From: Porticoccaceae bacterium
GTDB lineage: Bacteria; Pseudomonadota; Gammaproteobacteria; Pseudomonadales; Porticoccaceae
Direction of reading: 5' to 3'
DNA: 64,000 nt
Assembly (NCBI GenBank): GCA_902562425.1
Contig: CACETF010000006.1
Coordinates: 53,405 to 117,404 of the forward strand
A model generated the notes under the pieces. The model made no database searches. It saw only the letters and a list, made by a program, of their open reading frames with translations, and was not told the DNA's origin. The number at the start of each line of letters is the position of its first letter. The stretch's first letter is position 1. Below, piece by piece: positions 9,385 through 20,457 of this stretch. Made by a program: the position numbers and the translations under genes.

Positions 9385-10392
9385 TTGCGATTAAATAATT
9401 TGTACTATATTGGGCCATATAAGATCAATAGTAGGACAATACTTGCTCCGATGGCAGGAATAACGGATTTCCCGTTCAGGCGACTATGTCGTGAGCTTGG
9501 AGCAGGTTTAACGGTTTCGGAGATGGTTGCTTCCGATCCGAGCACTTGGAACACTACTAAATCTATGAATCGGACAAAATTTGGTCAGAACTGCAGCAAA
9601 GACACTCTTAATATAGTGCAAATTGCAGGAGCTCATCCAGAGTTCATGGCGGCTGCAGCGCAGTATAACGTGGATCTCGGAGCTCATATCATAGACATTA
9701 ATATGGGGTGCCCCGCTAAAAAAGTGTGTCGTCGGGCGGCTGGCTCTTCTTTGCTGAGAGATATTCCTTTGATCAGAAGAATACTCACAGCTGTGACACA
9801 GTCGGTTGACGTGCCTGTAACTTTAAAAATTCGCACGGGTTGGGACCCCACCTCCAGAAACGCGATGCAAGTTGCAAAAATAGCGGAAGATCTTGGAATT
9901 TCTGCGCTTGCAATTCACGGTCGTACTAGGGCATGTCGCTTTTTTGGTGAAGTAGAATATGAATCAATTGCTGAGGTAACATCCTCAGTTAATATCCCAG
10001 TATTCGCGAATGGAGACATAAAAACGCCTCACATGGCTGAAGAAGTGATCCGTTTTACAGGCGCTGCTGCGGTGATGATTGGTAGGGCTGCTCGTGGTAA
10101 TCCGTGGATATTTAATCAAATCGAGTATTTTTTAAAGCATAAAAAAGTAATGGGATCTCCATCGAGTACCGAGTTTGAGGAGGTCATATTGAAACACATG
10201 AGTTGGGTTCACGAATTCTATGGAGAATCAATTGGGGTAAAAATTTTTCGTAAACACCTCAATTGGTATCTCCCTAAATCCCGTGATTTCACTCGATTTT
10301 TTAATACTCTGACTACTATAAAAGAACAGAAACAGGCTTTAATTAGTTATCTACTAGACCACAATGATTTAATAAGAAAAAAAGTAGCCTAA
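9385..10392 (+). CDS. dusB: tRNA-dihydrouridine synthase B
   Basis: FMN-dependent reduction of specific uridines in tRNA. The best start is TTG at 9385, since no ATG or GTG in frame fits the family N-terminus; another TTG at 9400 is possible. The product is 335 residues. APMAGITDFPFRR (about 21-33) begins the TIM barrel, Cys109 in NMGCPAKKV is the catalytic cysteine by family comparison, and HGRTR and GRAARGNPWIF follow. It overlaps the fis start by one base (TAATG), the classic dusB-fis pair in which expression of the two is coupled. Confidence 0.94.
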   Translation: MRLNNLYYIGPYKINSRTILAPMAGITDFPFRRLCRELGAGLTVSEMVASDPSTWNTTKSMNRTKFGQNCSKDTLNIVQIAGAHPEFMAAAAQYNVDLGAHIIDINMGCPAKKVCRRAAGSSLLRDIPLIRRILTAVTQSVDVPVTLKIRTGWDPTSRNAMQVAKIAEDLGISALAIHGRTRACRFFGEVEYESIAEVTSSVNIPVFANGDIKTPHMAEEVIRFTGAAAVMIGRAARGNPWIFNQIEYFLKHKKVMGSPSSTEFEEVILKHMSWVHEFYGESIGVKIFRKHLNWYLPKSRDFTRFFNTLTTIKEQKQALISYLLDHNDLIRKKVA

Positions 10393-10649
10393 TGCCTGAC
10401 TCAGACCAAGAAAAAAATCATTATTCCTTATTGAGAGAGAGCGCATCTAGATCGATAGAGCGCTATTTTGAGGATCTGGACGGTCAAGGTGCCGTAAATT
10501 TATATGCGTTGGTAATGGCAGAGGTGGAGCCACCAATGTTGCTCGCCGTAATGAAGTATAATCGACAAAATCAAAGTAAATCCGCAAAAATGCTCGGTAT
10601 AAACCGTGCAACGCTTCGGAAAAAGCTAAAATTTTATAACCTAATTTAA
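10392..10649 (+). CDS. fis: DNA-binding protein Fis
   Basis: Nucleoid protein that bends DNA and activates rRNA and other promoters during fast growth. At 85 residues it is a little shorter than E. coli Fis (98) because the N-terminal arm is short. The C-terminal helix-turn-helix NQSKSAKMLGINRATLRKKL is intact. Its start codon overlaps the dusB stop, so it is translated from the dusB transcript. Confidence 0.95.
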   Translation: MPDSDQEKNHYSLLRESASRSIERYFEDLDGQGAVNLYALVMAEVEPPMLLAVMKYNRQNQSKSAKMLGINRATLRKKLKFYNLI

Positions 10650-10661
10650 GGAAAACAGAGC

Positions 10662-12239
10662 ATGGTCTCGGGTAAGAAAAAAATTAGCCGTGCACTGATA
10701 AGTGTCTCCGATAAAACAGCGATCCTGAAATTTGCAAAATCTCTAGTGGAATGCGGGATAGAGATACTCTCAACTGCTGGGACTTATAGACTTATAAAAG
10801 ATGCAGGTATACAAGTAATTGACGTCTCGGAATATACTCAATTACCGGAAATGATGGATGGCCGCGTTAAAACTTTGCATCCCCGAATCCACGGCGGGAT
10901 TCTAGGTAGACGTGGAACTGATGATAAAGTAATGGCAAAACTCGGAATAACTCCAATAGACTTGGTCGTGGTCAATCTATATCCATTTTCTCGAATAGTA
11001 GCAACAGACCATTGTTCAATAGATCAGGCAATTCAAAATATTGACATTGGTGGGCCCGCGTTGATACGGGCTGCAGCTAAAAATCACAATGATGTCGCCG
11101 TGGTGGTGGATGTCAAGGATTATGAGCAACTTATTGAGGAAATGGCGAAAAACGATGGAAGTCTGTCATATCAGACACGTTACAAATTGATGACGAAAGC
11201 TTTCGCGCACACGGCCGCCTATGACGGCATGATTTCTAATCACTTTGCTGAGCGAAATTACAAAAATGAGAACATTTCTTTTAAAAACACATACAGTTTC
11301 CAATATAAAATAAAACAGGGCCTTCGATATGGCGAAAACCCCCATCAAAAAGCGGCATTCTATATTGCCGAAGATTCAAACGAATCTACAATAGCAACTG
11401 CTCAGCAAATTCAAGGAAAACAACTGTCATTTAATAATATCGCAGACACTGACACAGCGCTGGAGTGTGTAAAACAATTCAAAAACCCAGCGTGCGTCAT
11501 TGTTAAACATGCGAATCCGTGCGGAGTTGCTATCGCTGATAGTATATATAATGCCTACATGGCGGCCCACTCTACAGACCCTGAATCAGCTTATGGTGGA
11601 ATAATAGCTTTTAATAAAGAGTTAGACGAAGTTACTGCGCAATTAATTATAGAACATCAATTCCTTGAAGTTCTGATCGCACCATCAGTAACGTCTGGAG
11701 CACTTAAAGTACTTAAAAATAGAGAAAATATAAGGTGTCTACAATATACCGAATGCGATCAGGCTCCCAAAGTAACTTTAGATTTCAAAAAAGTTGGTGG
11801 AGGGCTACTTGTTCAAGATTATGACTCTCACATCCTATCGGTCAAAGATATATCAATAGTTACAAAACGCGCGCCCAGTGTAACTCAACTTGAAGACATG
11901 ATTTTCACATGGAAAGTAGCGAAAATGGTTAAATCGAATGCGATAGTCTATGCAAAAAACGGTAGGACACTTGGCATTGGAGCCGGTCAAATGAGCCGCG
12001 TCAATTCAGCTAGAATTGCTCTCCTCAAAGCCGAACAAGCTGGTCTCGACGTATCTGAAGCAGTCATGGCGTCAGATGCCTTTTTTCCTTTCCGAGACGG
12101 TATAGACCATGCTGCCACCTCGGGGATATCCTGCATTATTCAACCGGGAGGGTCGAAGCGTGACGACGAGGTAATATCCGCAGCAAATGAGCACGACATG
12201 GTGATGGTTTTCACCGCGATACGGCATTTCAGGCATTAG
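10662..12239 (+). CDS. purH: Bifunctional AICAR formyltransferase/IMP cyclohydrolase
   Basis: Catalyses the last two steps of IMP synthesis. The 525 residues have an N-terminal cyclohydrolase (MGS-like) domain with [14 protein letters not shown] and [13 protein letters not shown], and a C-terminal AICAR transformylase domain with KHANPCG and [12 protein letters not shown], which carry the catalytic Lys-His pair of the family. TAAGGA lies upstream of the ATG. It follows fis by 12 bases. In relatives purD follows directly; here a photolyase gene on the other strand lies between. Confidence 0.96.
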   Translation: MVSGKKKISRALISVSDKTAILKFAKSLVECGIEILSTAGTYRLIKDAGIQVIDVSEYTQLPEMMDGRVKTLHPRIHGGILGRRGTDDKVMAKLGITPIDLVVVNLYPFSRIVATDHCSIDQAIQNIDIGGPALIRAAAKNHNDVAVVVDVKDYEQLIEEMAKNDGSLSYQTRYKLMTKAFAHTAAYDGMISNHFAERNYKNENISFKNTYSFQYKIKQGLRYGENPHQKAAFYIAEDSNESTIATAQQIQGKQLSFNNIADTDTALECVKQFKNPACVIVKHANPCGVAIADSIYNAYMAAHSTDPESAYGGIIAFNKELDEVTAQLIIEHQFLEVLIAPSVTSGALKVLKNRENIRCLQYTECDQAPKVTLDFKKVGGGLLVQDYDSHILSVKDISIVTKRAPSVTQLEDMIFTWKVAKMVKSNAIVYAKNGRTLGIGAGQMSRVNSARIALLKAEQAGLDVSEAVMASDAFFPFRDGIDHAATSGISCIIQPGGSKRDDEVISAANEHDMVMVFTAIRHFRH

Positions 12240-12257
12240 AGGGCTGTCATAGAAACC

Positions 12258-13706
12258 TCACAAAAATGACTTCGTTTGCTCAAACGCGGCAAGAGCAAGT
12301 GCTCTAGAAATTTTTACATCTACAATCGGATTTGGATAATTATCTCCCAATCTAATATCAGCCGCATTAAGTGCCTCAGATGAGGCCAACCAAGGGGCGT
12401 GAATGTATTTGTTAGAGAGCTTTGAAAGTTGTGGAACAAACCGACGAATATATCTTCCCTCAGCATCAAATTTCTCACTCTGGGTGATGGGATTAAAAAT
12501 CCTAAAGAATGGTGCCGCATCGGTCCCGCAACCTGCCACCCACTGCCACCCGGCACTGTTGCTTGCAAGATCGGCGTCAACTAAACAATCCCAAAACCAC
12601 CTTTGTCCATAATGCCAATGAATCAATAAATTTTTTACCAAGAAAGATCCAACCACCATTCGTACACGGTTATGCATATATCCCGTCTCCCAAAGTTCTC
12701 TCATTCCGGCATCAACCAATGGAAATCCCGTGTTACCCTCTTCCCACGCTTTAAGATGAGAGACTTCTAAATGCCATGGAAATTTGTCAAATCTAGTCTG
12801 CAAGTTTTTTACCGGCAACTCGGGGAAATGATACATTGTATAATAGGAGAATTCTCGCCATCCTAACTCACTCAAAAATGTGTCCAGACTCTCAGCTCTC
12901 TCAATCTTTTCTGAATGATTTTTTGCCAAGAACCAAACCATATTTGGCGAAATCTGTCCAAAGCGCAGATATGGAGAAAGACGAGAAACCTTTGAATCAT
13001 AGGGGAAATTACGTCCCTCGCGATAATCATTTAAACGCTTTGAAACAAAATCAGTAGCGCACTTTTGCGCTTTTTTTTCACCAACATCCCAGTGCTTTGA
13101 TAATTTCAAGTGCCAATCATTATTCGGCAACAGGTTTAGATCCGATAATGCACATGCATCAAGTTTTCGATCAGGTGCCGCATAACGGATTTCCTTTGGA
13201 ATAGGAATTGGGGACCGAGGCGGTGGCATTGATAAACAGCCTCGTCGATAGTAAGGGGTGTATACCCGATAAGCTTCTCCATTTTTTTTTAAAACTTGCC
13301 AAGGCTCCCAGAGTAAGCTGCCATTACTAGTTAGAACCTCAATCCCGCTATCCGACAATTGCTGTTTAATTTTTGTATCTCTATTAATTCGCCATGGCTC
13401 ATAACAGCGATTCCAGAACACACCCTGAGCGTTATATGCCTGAGCAAGTTTTGGTAAAAGCGTGAGGGCATCACCAACGTAAAATCTCAGGAATCCACCC
13501 AAAGACTCATTTAAGTCCTTTAGAGCAGAATCAAGCCACCAGCGGCTCGCGCGCCCCAGCTTGTGTATTCCGGAGTTTACATCATCAAGTATATAGATTG
13601 GTATAATAGATCCACGCTGACAAGCTGCAGAAAATGCGGGATTATCTGAAATCCGTAAATCTTGACGAAACCAAAAAATTACATTCGTTCCTGATGAATC
13701 CCCCAT
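12258..13706 (-). CDS. phrB: Deoxyribodipyrimidine photolyase (cryptochrome/photolyase family)
   Basis: Light-driven repair of UV-induced pyrimidine dimers. The 482 residues start with the antenna domain (VIFWFRQDLRISDNPA) and end with the FAD-binding helical domain: YDSKVSRLSPYLRFGQIS, a WREFSYY segment, TGFPLVDAGMRELWETGYMHNRVRM and the NPITQSEKFD region. These are class I CPD photolyase motifs. A near-perfect AAGGAGGA precedes the ATG. It is oriented opposite to purH and purD and sits between them, so it looks like an insertion into an ancestral purHD pair. Confidence 0.93.
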   Translation of the reverse strand: MGDSSGTNVIFWFRQDLRISDNPAFSAACQRGSIIPIYILDDVNSGIHKLGRASRWWLDSALKDLNESLGGFLRFYVGDALTLLPKLAQAYNAQGVFWNRCYEPWRINRDTKIKQQLSDSGIEVLTSNGSLLWEPWQVLKKNGEAYRVYTPYYRRGCLSMPPPRSPIPIPKEIRYAAPDRKLDACALSDLNLLPNNDWHLKLSKHWDVGEKKAQKCATDFVSKRLNDYREGRNFPYDSKVSRLSPYLRFGQISPNMVWFLAKNHSEKIERAESLDTFLSELGWREFSYYTMYHFPELPVKNLQTRFDKFPWHLEVSHLKAWEEGNTGFPLVDAGMRELWETGYMHNRVRMVVGSFLVKNLLIHWHYGQRWFWDCLVDADLASNSAGWQWVAGCGTDAAPFFRIFNPITQSEKFDAEGRYIRRFVPQLSKLSNKYIHAPWLASSEALNAADIRLGDNYPNPIVDVKISRALALAAFEQTKSFL

Positions 13707-13896
13707 GGATCCTCCTTATTATTTTCAAAAGACATCTACATTCGAACTTATCTTTATACGTCGCTGTTTCCTTATTATTCCAAAATCTTTTGTGTAAATT
13801 AATGGCCTAATTTGTTAAGTGATTTTATGAGCCTTCTTCATATAAAATTTTTCAATCCTGCTATACTTTCGGAATATTTGGCAAAGAAGTTAATTC

Positions 13897-15228
13897 ATGA
13901 AAGTTTTGATAGTAGGTGCCGGTGGCAGAGAGCACGCACTAGCATGGAAAGTCGTCAAAAGCCCGCTGGTAAAACGCGTTTACGTAGCACCTGGAAATGC
14001 TGGGACGGCCCAAGAGAATTGTGTCGAGAATGTCAACATACAGCCAAATGACCTCACGGCACTAGCTGATTTTGCTCAGCTCCAGGATATCGGACTTACG
14101 ATAGTTGGGCCCGAACAACCTCTTGTTAATGGGATTGTAGATTTATTTTCAAGCCGCAATCTTAAGATTTTTGGACCTACGCAAGCGGCCGCACAGATCG
14201 AGGGCTCTAAAGAATTTTGTAAAGCATTCTTAGTAAGGAATCAGATTCCCACGGCAAAGTATGCAACTTTTTCAAACGCTGAAAAAGCAATTCAATATGT
14301 TCAAAAAAATGGTACCCCCATCGTGATAAAAGCGGATGGACTAGCTGCTGGGAAAGGGGTAGTAATCGCTAACAACATACTTGAAGCGGAAAAGGCTATA
14401 AGTGATATGTTGGAAGGAGAAAAATTTGGTGAAGCCTCTCGTAAAATTGTCATAGAGGAGTTTTTAGAGGGTGACGAGGCAAGTTTTATAGTAATGGTAG
14501 ATGGAAAAAATGTTTTGCCAATGGCTACCAGCCAAGATTACAAACGAGTTGGCGACGGCGACGTCGGACCTAACACTGGAGGCATGGGAGCCTGTTCGCC
14601 TGCGGCTGTAATAACCCCCGTTGTACATCAACGCATCATCGACGAGATTATCGCTCCGACCGTACAGAAAATGGCGGCCGAAGGTAATTCCTACTCCGGC
14701 TTTTTGTATGCAGGTTTGATGATTTCTAAAACCGGAGATCCCAAGGTGGTTGAATTTAATTGTCGTTTTGGCGATCCCGAGGCACAACCAGTTCTCGTTC
14801 GAATGAAATCGGACCTGGTGGCTCACTGTTTAGCTGCCATTCACGGAAAACTGCATAGCGAATCGGCAGATTGGGAAGAAAAAAACTCTGTCGGAGTTGT
14901 ATTAGCATCGATCGGTTATCCTGATGAATATAAGATAGGGTACCGAGTAAGGTGCACGAGCGAGCGTCGGAAACAGCCGCATGATGGATTAATTTTTCAT
15001 GCGGGAACTGTGTTAACAGATAATGTAATACGCACGAATGGCGGTCGTGTTTTTTGTGTAACTGCTCTCGGGGATACCCGCGATGAGGCTCGTTTGAGGG
15101 CTTACGATCTACTCAAACAGATTGAGTGCGACAATCTCTTTTATCGGAAAGATATTGGTTTGTCTACAGCTGTTACTGATCATGACTATTCAGAGGTGGA
15201 ACCCCAAATCCTCTCACCAACTCTGTGA
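13897..15228 (+). CDS. purD: Phosphoribosylamine-glycine ligase (GAR synthetase)
   Basis: ATP-dependent joining of glycine to phosphoribosylamine, the second step of purine synthesis. The 443 residues include GAGGREHALAWK at the N-terminus, a GPTQAAAQIEGSKEF segment, the ATP-grasp VIKADGLAAGKGV, and FNCRFGDPEAQPVL near the metal-binding site. It begins with ATG after AAGAAG. Its 3' end lies 9 bases from the LysR gene, which converges on it. Confidence 0.96.
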   Translation: MKVLIVGAGGREHALAWKVVKSPLVKRVYVAPGNAGTAQENCVENVNIQPNDLTALADFAQLQDIGLTIVGPEQPLVNGIVDLFSSRNLKIFGPTQAAAQIEGSKEFCKAFLVRNQIPTAKYATFSNAEKAIQYVQKNGTPIVIKADGLAAGKGVVIANNILEAEKAISDMLEGEKFGEASRKIVIEEFLEGDEASFIVMVDGKNVLPMATSQDYKRVGDGDVGPNTGGMGACSPAAVITPVVHQRIIDEIIAPTVQKMAAEGNSYSGFLYAGLMISKTGDPKVVEFNCRFGDPEAQPVLVRMKSDLVAHCLAAIHGKLHSESADWEEKNSVGVVLASIGYPDEYKIGYRVRCTSERRKQPHDGLIFHAGTVLTDNVIRTNGGRVFCVTALGDTRDEARLRAYDLLKQIECDNLFYRKDIGLSTAVTDHDYSEVEPQILSPTL

Positions 15229-15237
15229 GCACATCTC

Positions 15238-16182
15238 CTAGTCCTCCTTGCTCATTATAACCTCGGTTATCTGGCTCACTAACCAGCGATGTATCGGCGA
15301 CTCAAAAGTTCTCTCGTGCTGGAGCAGAACCAGTGTTATCGTCTGTTCATGTGGAAGATCATCTGGAAACCCTTTTCGAACGATTGGATACGTATTTTCC
15401 TCAATTGTGTGTCCATATCGCGCCGCAACCATAAGACAATCAGTCCTACTGATCGTCTCCATAGCTGTCATAAATTGTTTTGTGACTAGCGCTTTGGTAC
15501 GCTTTCTGCCAAGCTTACGGAGGGTTTTGTCAAAGCGCGCATCTGTGCGAGCACTCACCCGTTTTGCGATTAAAAGATAATATTGAACAAAAGGGTACTC
15601 CAGTATTTCGTCTAAAGTGATGGAATTTTGTTCCGCCAATGGATGACCCTCTCTCATCCAGATAGAAGGGCTATAATTAACTAAATGAGTGGCCTGAATA
15701 TCTGTCCCCAGAGGTTTGTCGATGTCGATAGCAAAATCAAGAATACCCTCTGCAAGCTCTCGCTCCACTGAGTCAGTATCGCTTGAAACAGATAAAACCA
15801 CACCGGGGGCACTTGCACTGAGTGATTCGATTAAGCGAGAAACAAGAGAAATCGCAAAAAATTCCGGAACCGCTATTGTAATCTCCCCTACATAAGAGGC
15901 CGGATCAAATTCTCCAACGCTTACCATCGCCAAGATACCATCTAGCATCGCGGGCAACCGGAGCTGTAAATCTTGTGCTTTTGGCGTTGCGACTAATTCA
16001 TTCCCAGATCGTGTAAAAAGGGGGTCATCGAGTTGCTGCCTCAATCTCTGTAACACTCGGCTCATAGCCGGCTGCGTGATAAACAGCCTTTTCGCAGCTC
16101 GTGTTACACTTCGCTCCTCGAGCAAAGCTTGGAGAGCGACCAGCAAATTGAGATCCAAACGAGTAAGCTTTTGTAAATTCAT
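15238..16182 (-). CDS. LysR-family transcriptional regulator
   Basis: A 314-residue LysR-type regulator. The N-terminal winged helix-turn-helix is clear (LDLNLLVALQALLEERSVTRAAKRL, quoted only in part: ALLEERSVTRAAKRL, then TQPAMSRVLQRLR), followed by a periplasmic-binding-protein-like effector domain. The LDLNLL opening places it near the NodD/LeuO-type branch, but the target and ligand cannot be read from the sequence. It lies downstream of trpC on the same strand, 194 bases away, so it may be separately transcribed from the AT-rich gap at 16183-16376. Confidence 0.88.
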   Translation of the reverse strand: MNLQKLTRLDLNLLVALQALLEERSVTRAAKRLFITQPAMSRVLQRLRQQLDDPLFTRSGNELVATPKAQDLQLRLPAMLDGILAMVSVGEFDPASYVGEITIAVPEFFAISLVSRLIESLSASAPGVVLSVSSDTDSVERELAEGILDFAIDIDKPLGTDIQATHLVNYSPSIWMREGHPLAEQNSITLDEILEYPFVQYYLLIAKRVSARTDARFDKTLRKLGRKRTKALVTKQFMTAMETISRTDCLMVAARYGHTIEENTYPIVRKGFPDDLPHEQTITLVLLQHERTFESPIHRWLVSQITEVIMSKED

Positions 16183-16376
16183 TAATTCAAATCCATCTAT
16201 AACTAAAAAGCATATATAAAATTGTCATAATAACATTTTTTCATGTCGTGTTGTTTCAATAATGACACTCTGCTGATTTTTGTTATTTAAAATTTAGTGT
16301 AATAAACAATAAATATTATTATGTGCTTTTAGTTTACTAAAATTCACGTTCTGAGCATTAAAGTTACTGATGAAGA

Positions 16377-17177
16377 CTAGTTACGAAACAGCGCCTTAAT
16401 TTTTGACCCGGGATTAACAGAACGCATAAAAGCCTCACCAACCAAGAATGCATTTACATCATGCTCACGCAAGGAATCTACATCCTCCCGGGAATGAATA
16501 CCGCTCTCAGTAACCACCAAATAGTGTTTGGGGATGTGGGGTATCAAATCAAAGGTAATCTTCAATGTTGTTTCAAATGTATGCAGGTCACGATTATTGA
16601 TGCCTATTAACGGATTGTGCAGGGTCAAGGCTATATCAAGCTCCGCTTTATCATGAACCTCAACCAGAACATCCATATTTAAATTAGTTGCCAATGCATG
16701 AAGATCCCTCAACTTTTCAGTCGACAAAATTGCGACAATTAATAAAATGCAGTCCGCCCCCAAAATTCTTGCTTCATAAACTTGATAAGGGTCGATAATA
16801 AAGTCTTTTCGCAGTAGAGGGAGGCGACAATGTGTCCGAACAGACTTTAAATATGCGTCACTCCCTTTAAAAAAGGTTTCGTCCGTAAGTATTGACAAAC
16901 ATGCAGCGCCGCCTTCCAAATAACTATGCGCTATTTCTATTGGGTCGAAATCCTCTCTAATGATGCCAACACTCGGTGAGGCGCACTTAATTTCAGCAAT
17001 AACTGCATCTCGGCCTGTTTGAATGCAATTGTTCAAGGCAAAGCAGAACCCTCTGACAGGAGGTGCTTCATCTAACTGCTGGACTAGCCTGTATCGAGGA
17101 CGTTCAGATTTACGCGCCGCTATTTCAACTAATTTTTGCTTAACGATCTTATTTAGAATCGTGCTTAAAGCTGCCAT
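16377..17177 (-). CDS. trpC: Indole-3-glycerol-phosphate synthase
   Basis: Closes the indole ring in tryptophan synthesis. The 266 residues form a single TIM barrel without a fused TrpF, unlike the E. coli TrpC-TrpF fusion. AEIKCASPSVG holds the catalytic lysine segment, LLRKDFIIDPYQVYEAR and GINNRDL are typical, and VVTESGI begins the phosphate-binding end. It is the last gene of trpEGDC, 53 bases after trpD. Confidence 0.95.
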   Translation of the reverse strand: MAALSTILNKIVKQKLVEIAARKSERPRYRLVQQLDEAPPVRGFCFALNNCIQTGRDAVIAEIKCASPSVGIIREDFDPIEIAHSYLEGGAACLSILTDETFFKGSDAYLKSVRTHCRLPLLRKDFIIDPYQVYEARILGADCILLIVAILSTEKLRDLHALATNLNMDVLVEVHDKAELDIALTLHNPLIGINNRDLHTFETTLKITFDLIPHIPKHYLVVTESGIHSREDVDSLREHDVNAFLVGEAFMRSVNPGSKIKALFRN

Positions 17178-17230
17178 ACACTGTTTATACTCCTTTTTAT
17201 GTAGTGAATTACTTTAGTTCAAAATGAAGT

Positions 17231-18271
17231 TTATTCAGTTTTTAGTCTCGAAGTAAAATCAACTAATTGCGCAATTTTTGCGCTTGCTAAGCCACTTAAA
17301 ATGGTCTCCTTCGCTAAAGCAACGCCATCCGCAATATTTTTCACCGTTTCGGATAAATATAAAGCTGCACCAGCATTAATCGCTATAATATCCCTAGCAG
17401 CCTTCGAATGCTGATTCTCTTGCTCTTCAAAACAGTCCATGATGATTTTCACAGACTCTTCCGGACACTTTACGGAAAGTCCCGCCAAGCTCTCATGCTT
17501 CAGACCAAATTCTTCTGGTTTTATAGTGTATTTAAAAGTTTTTCCATCATGAAATTCTACAACCTCAGTGTCCTCAACTATGCTAATTTCATCAAGACCA
17601 TCCTCGGAATGCACCACCATCAATCGCTGTGCACCCAAATCTCCGAGCACTTTGGCTACCGGTGCGCAAAGCTCTCTGGAATAAACACCGATTAATTGCC
17701 TTTTGCTCCCCGCAGGATTAGTCATCGGGCCGAGGATATTAAATATCGTCCTCAAACCCAAAGCCTTTCTCGCTGCGACCGCATATCGCATCGCAGGATG
17801 GTGAACCGGCGCAAACATAAACCCGATACCCACCTTTTCGATACATAACCCCACTTGTTTTGGCGACAAGTTTATATTGACCCCAACCGCTTCCAAAACA
17901 TCAGCTGCACCGCTGCTGCTCGACACAGAGCGATTACCGTGCTTCGCAACCTTTACACCTGCCGCAGCCACTACAAAGCTTGTCGCCGTGGAAATATTGA
18001 ATAAATTAGCTCCATCACCTCCTGTGCCGACTATATCTAACACATCTAAACTATTCACATTCACTGGAATAACGAGTTCACGCATTATATGAACCGCACC
18101 CTTTAGTTCCTCAACTGTCTCATTTTTTACGCTTAATGCCTTTAAAAAAGCACTTATCTGCGCATCTTCGGCATTACCATGCATAATGTGTCGCATCACA
18201 CTTTTCATCTCATTAGAGGTTAAATCTTGACCATCTACAATGCGGGCAATTGCCATTTCAAAATCCATCAA
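17231..18271 (-). CDS. trpD: Anthranilate phosphoribosyltransferase
   Basis: Transfers phosphoribose to anthranilate. The 346 residues include the PRPP-binding loop [14 protein letters not shown] and [19 protein letters not shown], followed by [12 protein letters not shown] and [10 protein letters not shown]. It is separate from TrpG, not fused as in E. coli. Its start overlaps the end of trpG by 4 bases (ATGA), which suggests translational coupling. Confidence 0.96.
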   Translation of the reverse strand: MMDFEMAIARIVDGQDLTSNEMKSVMRHIMHGNAEDAQISAFLKALSVKNETVEELKGAVHIMRELVIPVNVNSLDVLDIVGTGGDGANLFNISTATSFVVAAAGVKVAKHGNRSVSSSSGAADVLEAVGVNINLSPKQVGLCIEKVGIGFMFAPVHHPAMRYAVAARKALGLRTIFNILGPMTNPAGSKRQLIGVYSRELCAPVAKVLGDLGAQRLMVVHSEDGLDEISIVEDTEVVEFHDGKTFKYTIKPEEFGLKHESLAGLSVKCPEESVKIIMDCFEEQENQHSKAARDIIAINAGAALYLSETVKNIADGVALAKETILSGLASAKIAQLVDFTSRLKTE

Positions 18272-18849
18272 CAGCGCTCCAGAAAATTTTTTAAAAGAGC
18301 ATGGCCATGCTCTGTAAGAATTGACTCCGGATGAAACTGGACTCCCTGCAGCGGATAATCCCTGTGCCTAAACGCCATAATCTCGTCGTTCTCTCCAGTT
18401 GAACGTCTACTCCAAGCAGTGATCTCGAAACAACCCGGAAGGGTCCGCCGATCAACCACTAAAGAGTGGTAACGCGTCGCCAAAATAGGCGTATCAATTC
18501 CATTAAAAACGCCCTCTCCATTATGATAAATCAAAGAGGTTTTTCCGTGCATTACCTGTCTTGCTCTTATGACAGTACCTCCCATCGCCTGAGCGATACT
18601 TTGATGACCCAGGCATATACCAAGGATAGGAAACACTCCCGCTAACTCCCTAACTACTTCCATCGAAATTCCTGCCTCATCAGGAGTACAAGGTCCGGGA
18701 GATATAACAATTTTTTCTGGATTTATATTTTTAATGTCATTAATAGTGATCTCGTCATTGCGATAAACTTGTACCTCAGCACCTAACTCATTCAAATATT
18801 GAACGACGTTATATGTAAATGAATCATAGTTATCCAACATCAGAATCAT
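18268..18849 (-). CDS. trpG: Anthranilate synthase glutamine amidotransferase subunit
   Basis: Supplies ammonia from glutamine to TrpE. The 193 residues have the class I amidotransferase triad: the nucleophilic cysteine in LGICLGHQ and the His/Glu pair in GVQFHPES. Its start overlaps the end of trpE by 20 bases. This subunit can also serve aminodeoxychorismate synthase in some bacteria; the position next to trpE favours the tryptophan role. Confidence 0.95.
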   Translation of the reverse strand: MILMLDNYDSFTYNVVQYLNELGAEVQVYRNDEITINDIKNINPEKIVISPGPCTPDEAGISMEVVRELAGVFPILGICLGHQSIAQAMGGTVIRARQVMHGKTSLIYHNGEGVFNGIDTPILATRYHSLVVDRRTLPGCFEITAWSRRSTGENDEIMAFRHRDYPLQGVQFHPESILTEHGHALLKNFLERC

Positions 18850-20350
18850 GAATATTCCTTTTATTCGCCATACCGGCAGCTTTTATGATAGCTTTTGCTT
18901 TATTCATAGTTTCTTGCCACTCCATTTCGGGATCAGAATCTGCAACCACTCCACCTCCCGCTTGAACATAAAGAGTCTCATCCTTGATCACCGCCGTTCG
19001 AATCGCAATTGCAGTATCAATGTTGCCATTCCAACCGATGTAACCGATAGCTCCTCCGTAAATATTTCTTTTAACGGGCTCAAGTTCATCAATGATTTGC
19101 ATCGCTCGAATTTTTGGAGCACCACTTAATGTTCCAGCGGGTAAAGTTGCACGTATAATATCCAGTGGTCCCAACTCAGGCTTTATTTTCCCGACAACAT
19201 TTGAGGTAATATGCATCACATGTGAATATCGCTCAACAACCATCTTCTCGGTCACCTCGACGCTTCCAGCCACACTTACTCGCCCCACATCATTACGACC
19301 CAGATCAATAAGCATCAAATGCTCAGCTAACTCTTTAGGATCTGAAAGCATTTCCTGTTCAAATTTTTTATCCTCAACCCTGTTTTCGCCGCGAGGTCTG
19401 GTTCCAGCTATTGGACGCACGGTCAACAAATCATCCTCTACTCGAGCTAAGACCTCTGGCGAAGAACCTACTATTTGAAACATTTCTAATTGAATAAAGT
19501 ACAAATACGGGGATGGATTTAATAGCCTCAGTGCTCGATAAAGATTAATTGCCGGAGCAAAAAACCTTGCCGATAAACGTTGTGATGGCACCACTTGCAT
19601 TATATCTCCCGCAAGAATGTACTCCTTTACTCGTTCAACAGCCGCTATATAGTCGGCTTTCTTGAAACTAGATATAAAATTTACTGGTATATCAGCATTC
19701 AAATTTAGTTCCGGAAGCATTGGAATAGGAAGTTTTAGTCGCGCCTGTATTTCGTCTAGACGAGTGGTTGCCTTAACCCAAGCGTCGCACTCGGATGGAT
19801 CAGCATGCACAATAATCGAGAGCTTTCCCTTTAGATTATCAAAAACAACAATTTCATCAGAAACCATTAAAAATATATCAGGAATTCCAAGTGCGTCGCG
19901 TGGCATTGACTTCGATAAAATAGGCTCCTCATAGCGAACCGTATCATAGCCAAAGTAACCCACTAAGCCACCACAGAATCGGGGTAAATAAGGCAGTACC
20001 GGTGCCCTAAATGACTTCCGGAAATTTTCCACCTCAGATAACGGATCTTTTGTTTGATAGCTACTCGTGCGCTTGCCATTGCGACTTATCTTGACATTAT
20101 AGTCCGAAATCATCAGGGTAGTGTTTGATTGCAAACCAATGAGGGAGTACCTTCCCCATTTTTCACCGCCCTGCACTGATTCAAATAGATAGGAGTTCTT
20201 GGCATTGGCCAGTTTTAAGTAAACAGTTAGCGGAGTTTCTAAGTCTGCAACCACTTCACGTACAATCGGAACTCGGTTATACATTGATTCTGCGTAGTGC
20301 GCGAATTCTTTGGGATTCAACTTGTACACCTCATCGAGGTTATTAAACAT
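18830..20350 (-). CDS. trpE: Anthranilate synthase component I
   Basis: Converts chorismate and ammonia to anthranilate. The 506 residues carry the chorismate-binding core: [43 protein letters not shown] and [12 protein letters not shown]. The N-terminal region keeps an SYLFESV segment; in this family an LLES-type site there binds feedback tryptophan. It is the first gene of trpEGDC and follows rpe by 107 bases. I saw no Trp-rich leader peptide or attenuator in that gap. Confidence 0.96.
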   Translation of the reverse strand: MFNNLDEVYKLNPKEFAHYAESMYNRVPIVREVVADLETPLTVYLKLANAKNSYLFESVQGGEKWGRYSLIGLQSNTTLMISDYNVKISRNGKRTSSYQTKDPLSEVENFRKSFRAPVLPYLPRFCGGLVGYFGYDTVRYEEPILSKSMPRDALGIPDIFLMVSDEIVVFDNLKGKLSIIVHADPSECDAWVKATTRLDEIQARLKLPIPMLPELNLNADIPVNFISSFKKADYIAAVERVKEYILAGDIMQVVPSQRLSARFFAPAINLYRALRLLNPSPYLYFIQLEMFQIVGSSPEVLARVEDDLLTVRPIAGTRPRGENRVEDKKFEQEMLSDPKELAEHLMLIDLGRNDVGRVSVAGSVEVTEKMVVERYSHVMHITSNVVGKIKPELGPLDIIRATLPAGTLSGAPKIRAMQIIDELEPVKRNIYGGAIGYIGWNGNIDTAIAIRTAVIKDETLYVQAGGGVVADSDPEMEWQETMNKAKAIIKAAGMANKRNIHDSDVG

Positions 20351-20457
20351 TCATTGTGTAAAAAAAATTAAACACCCCTAGCTTGAGCTTGCTCTGAATA
20401 AAGAGGCCCGAAGTCAAACGGAGCCAAACTTACCGAGCACAAGGGAACGAGGTCCGC

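Noticed and set aside
12403-13057. Plus-strand frames across the photolyase gene
   Set aside because: Three short overlapping frames with no ribosome sites lie antisense to a clear photolyase.
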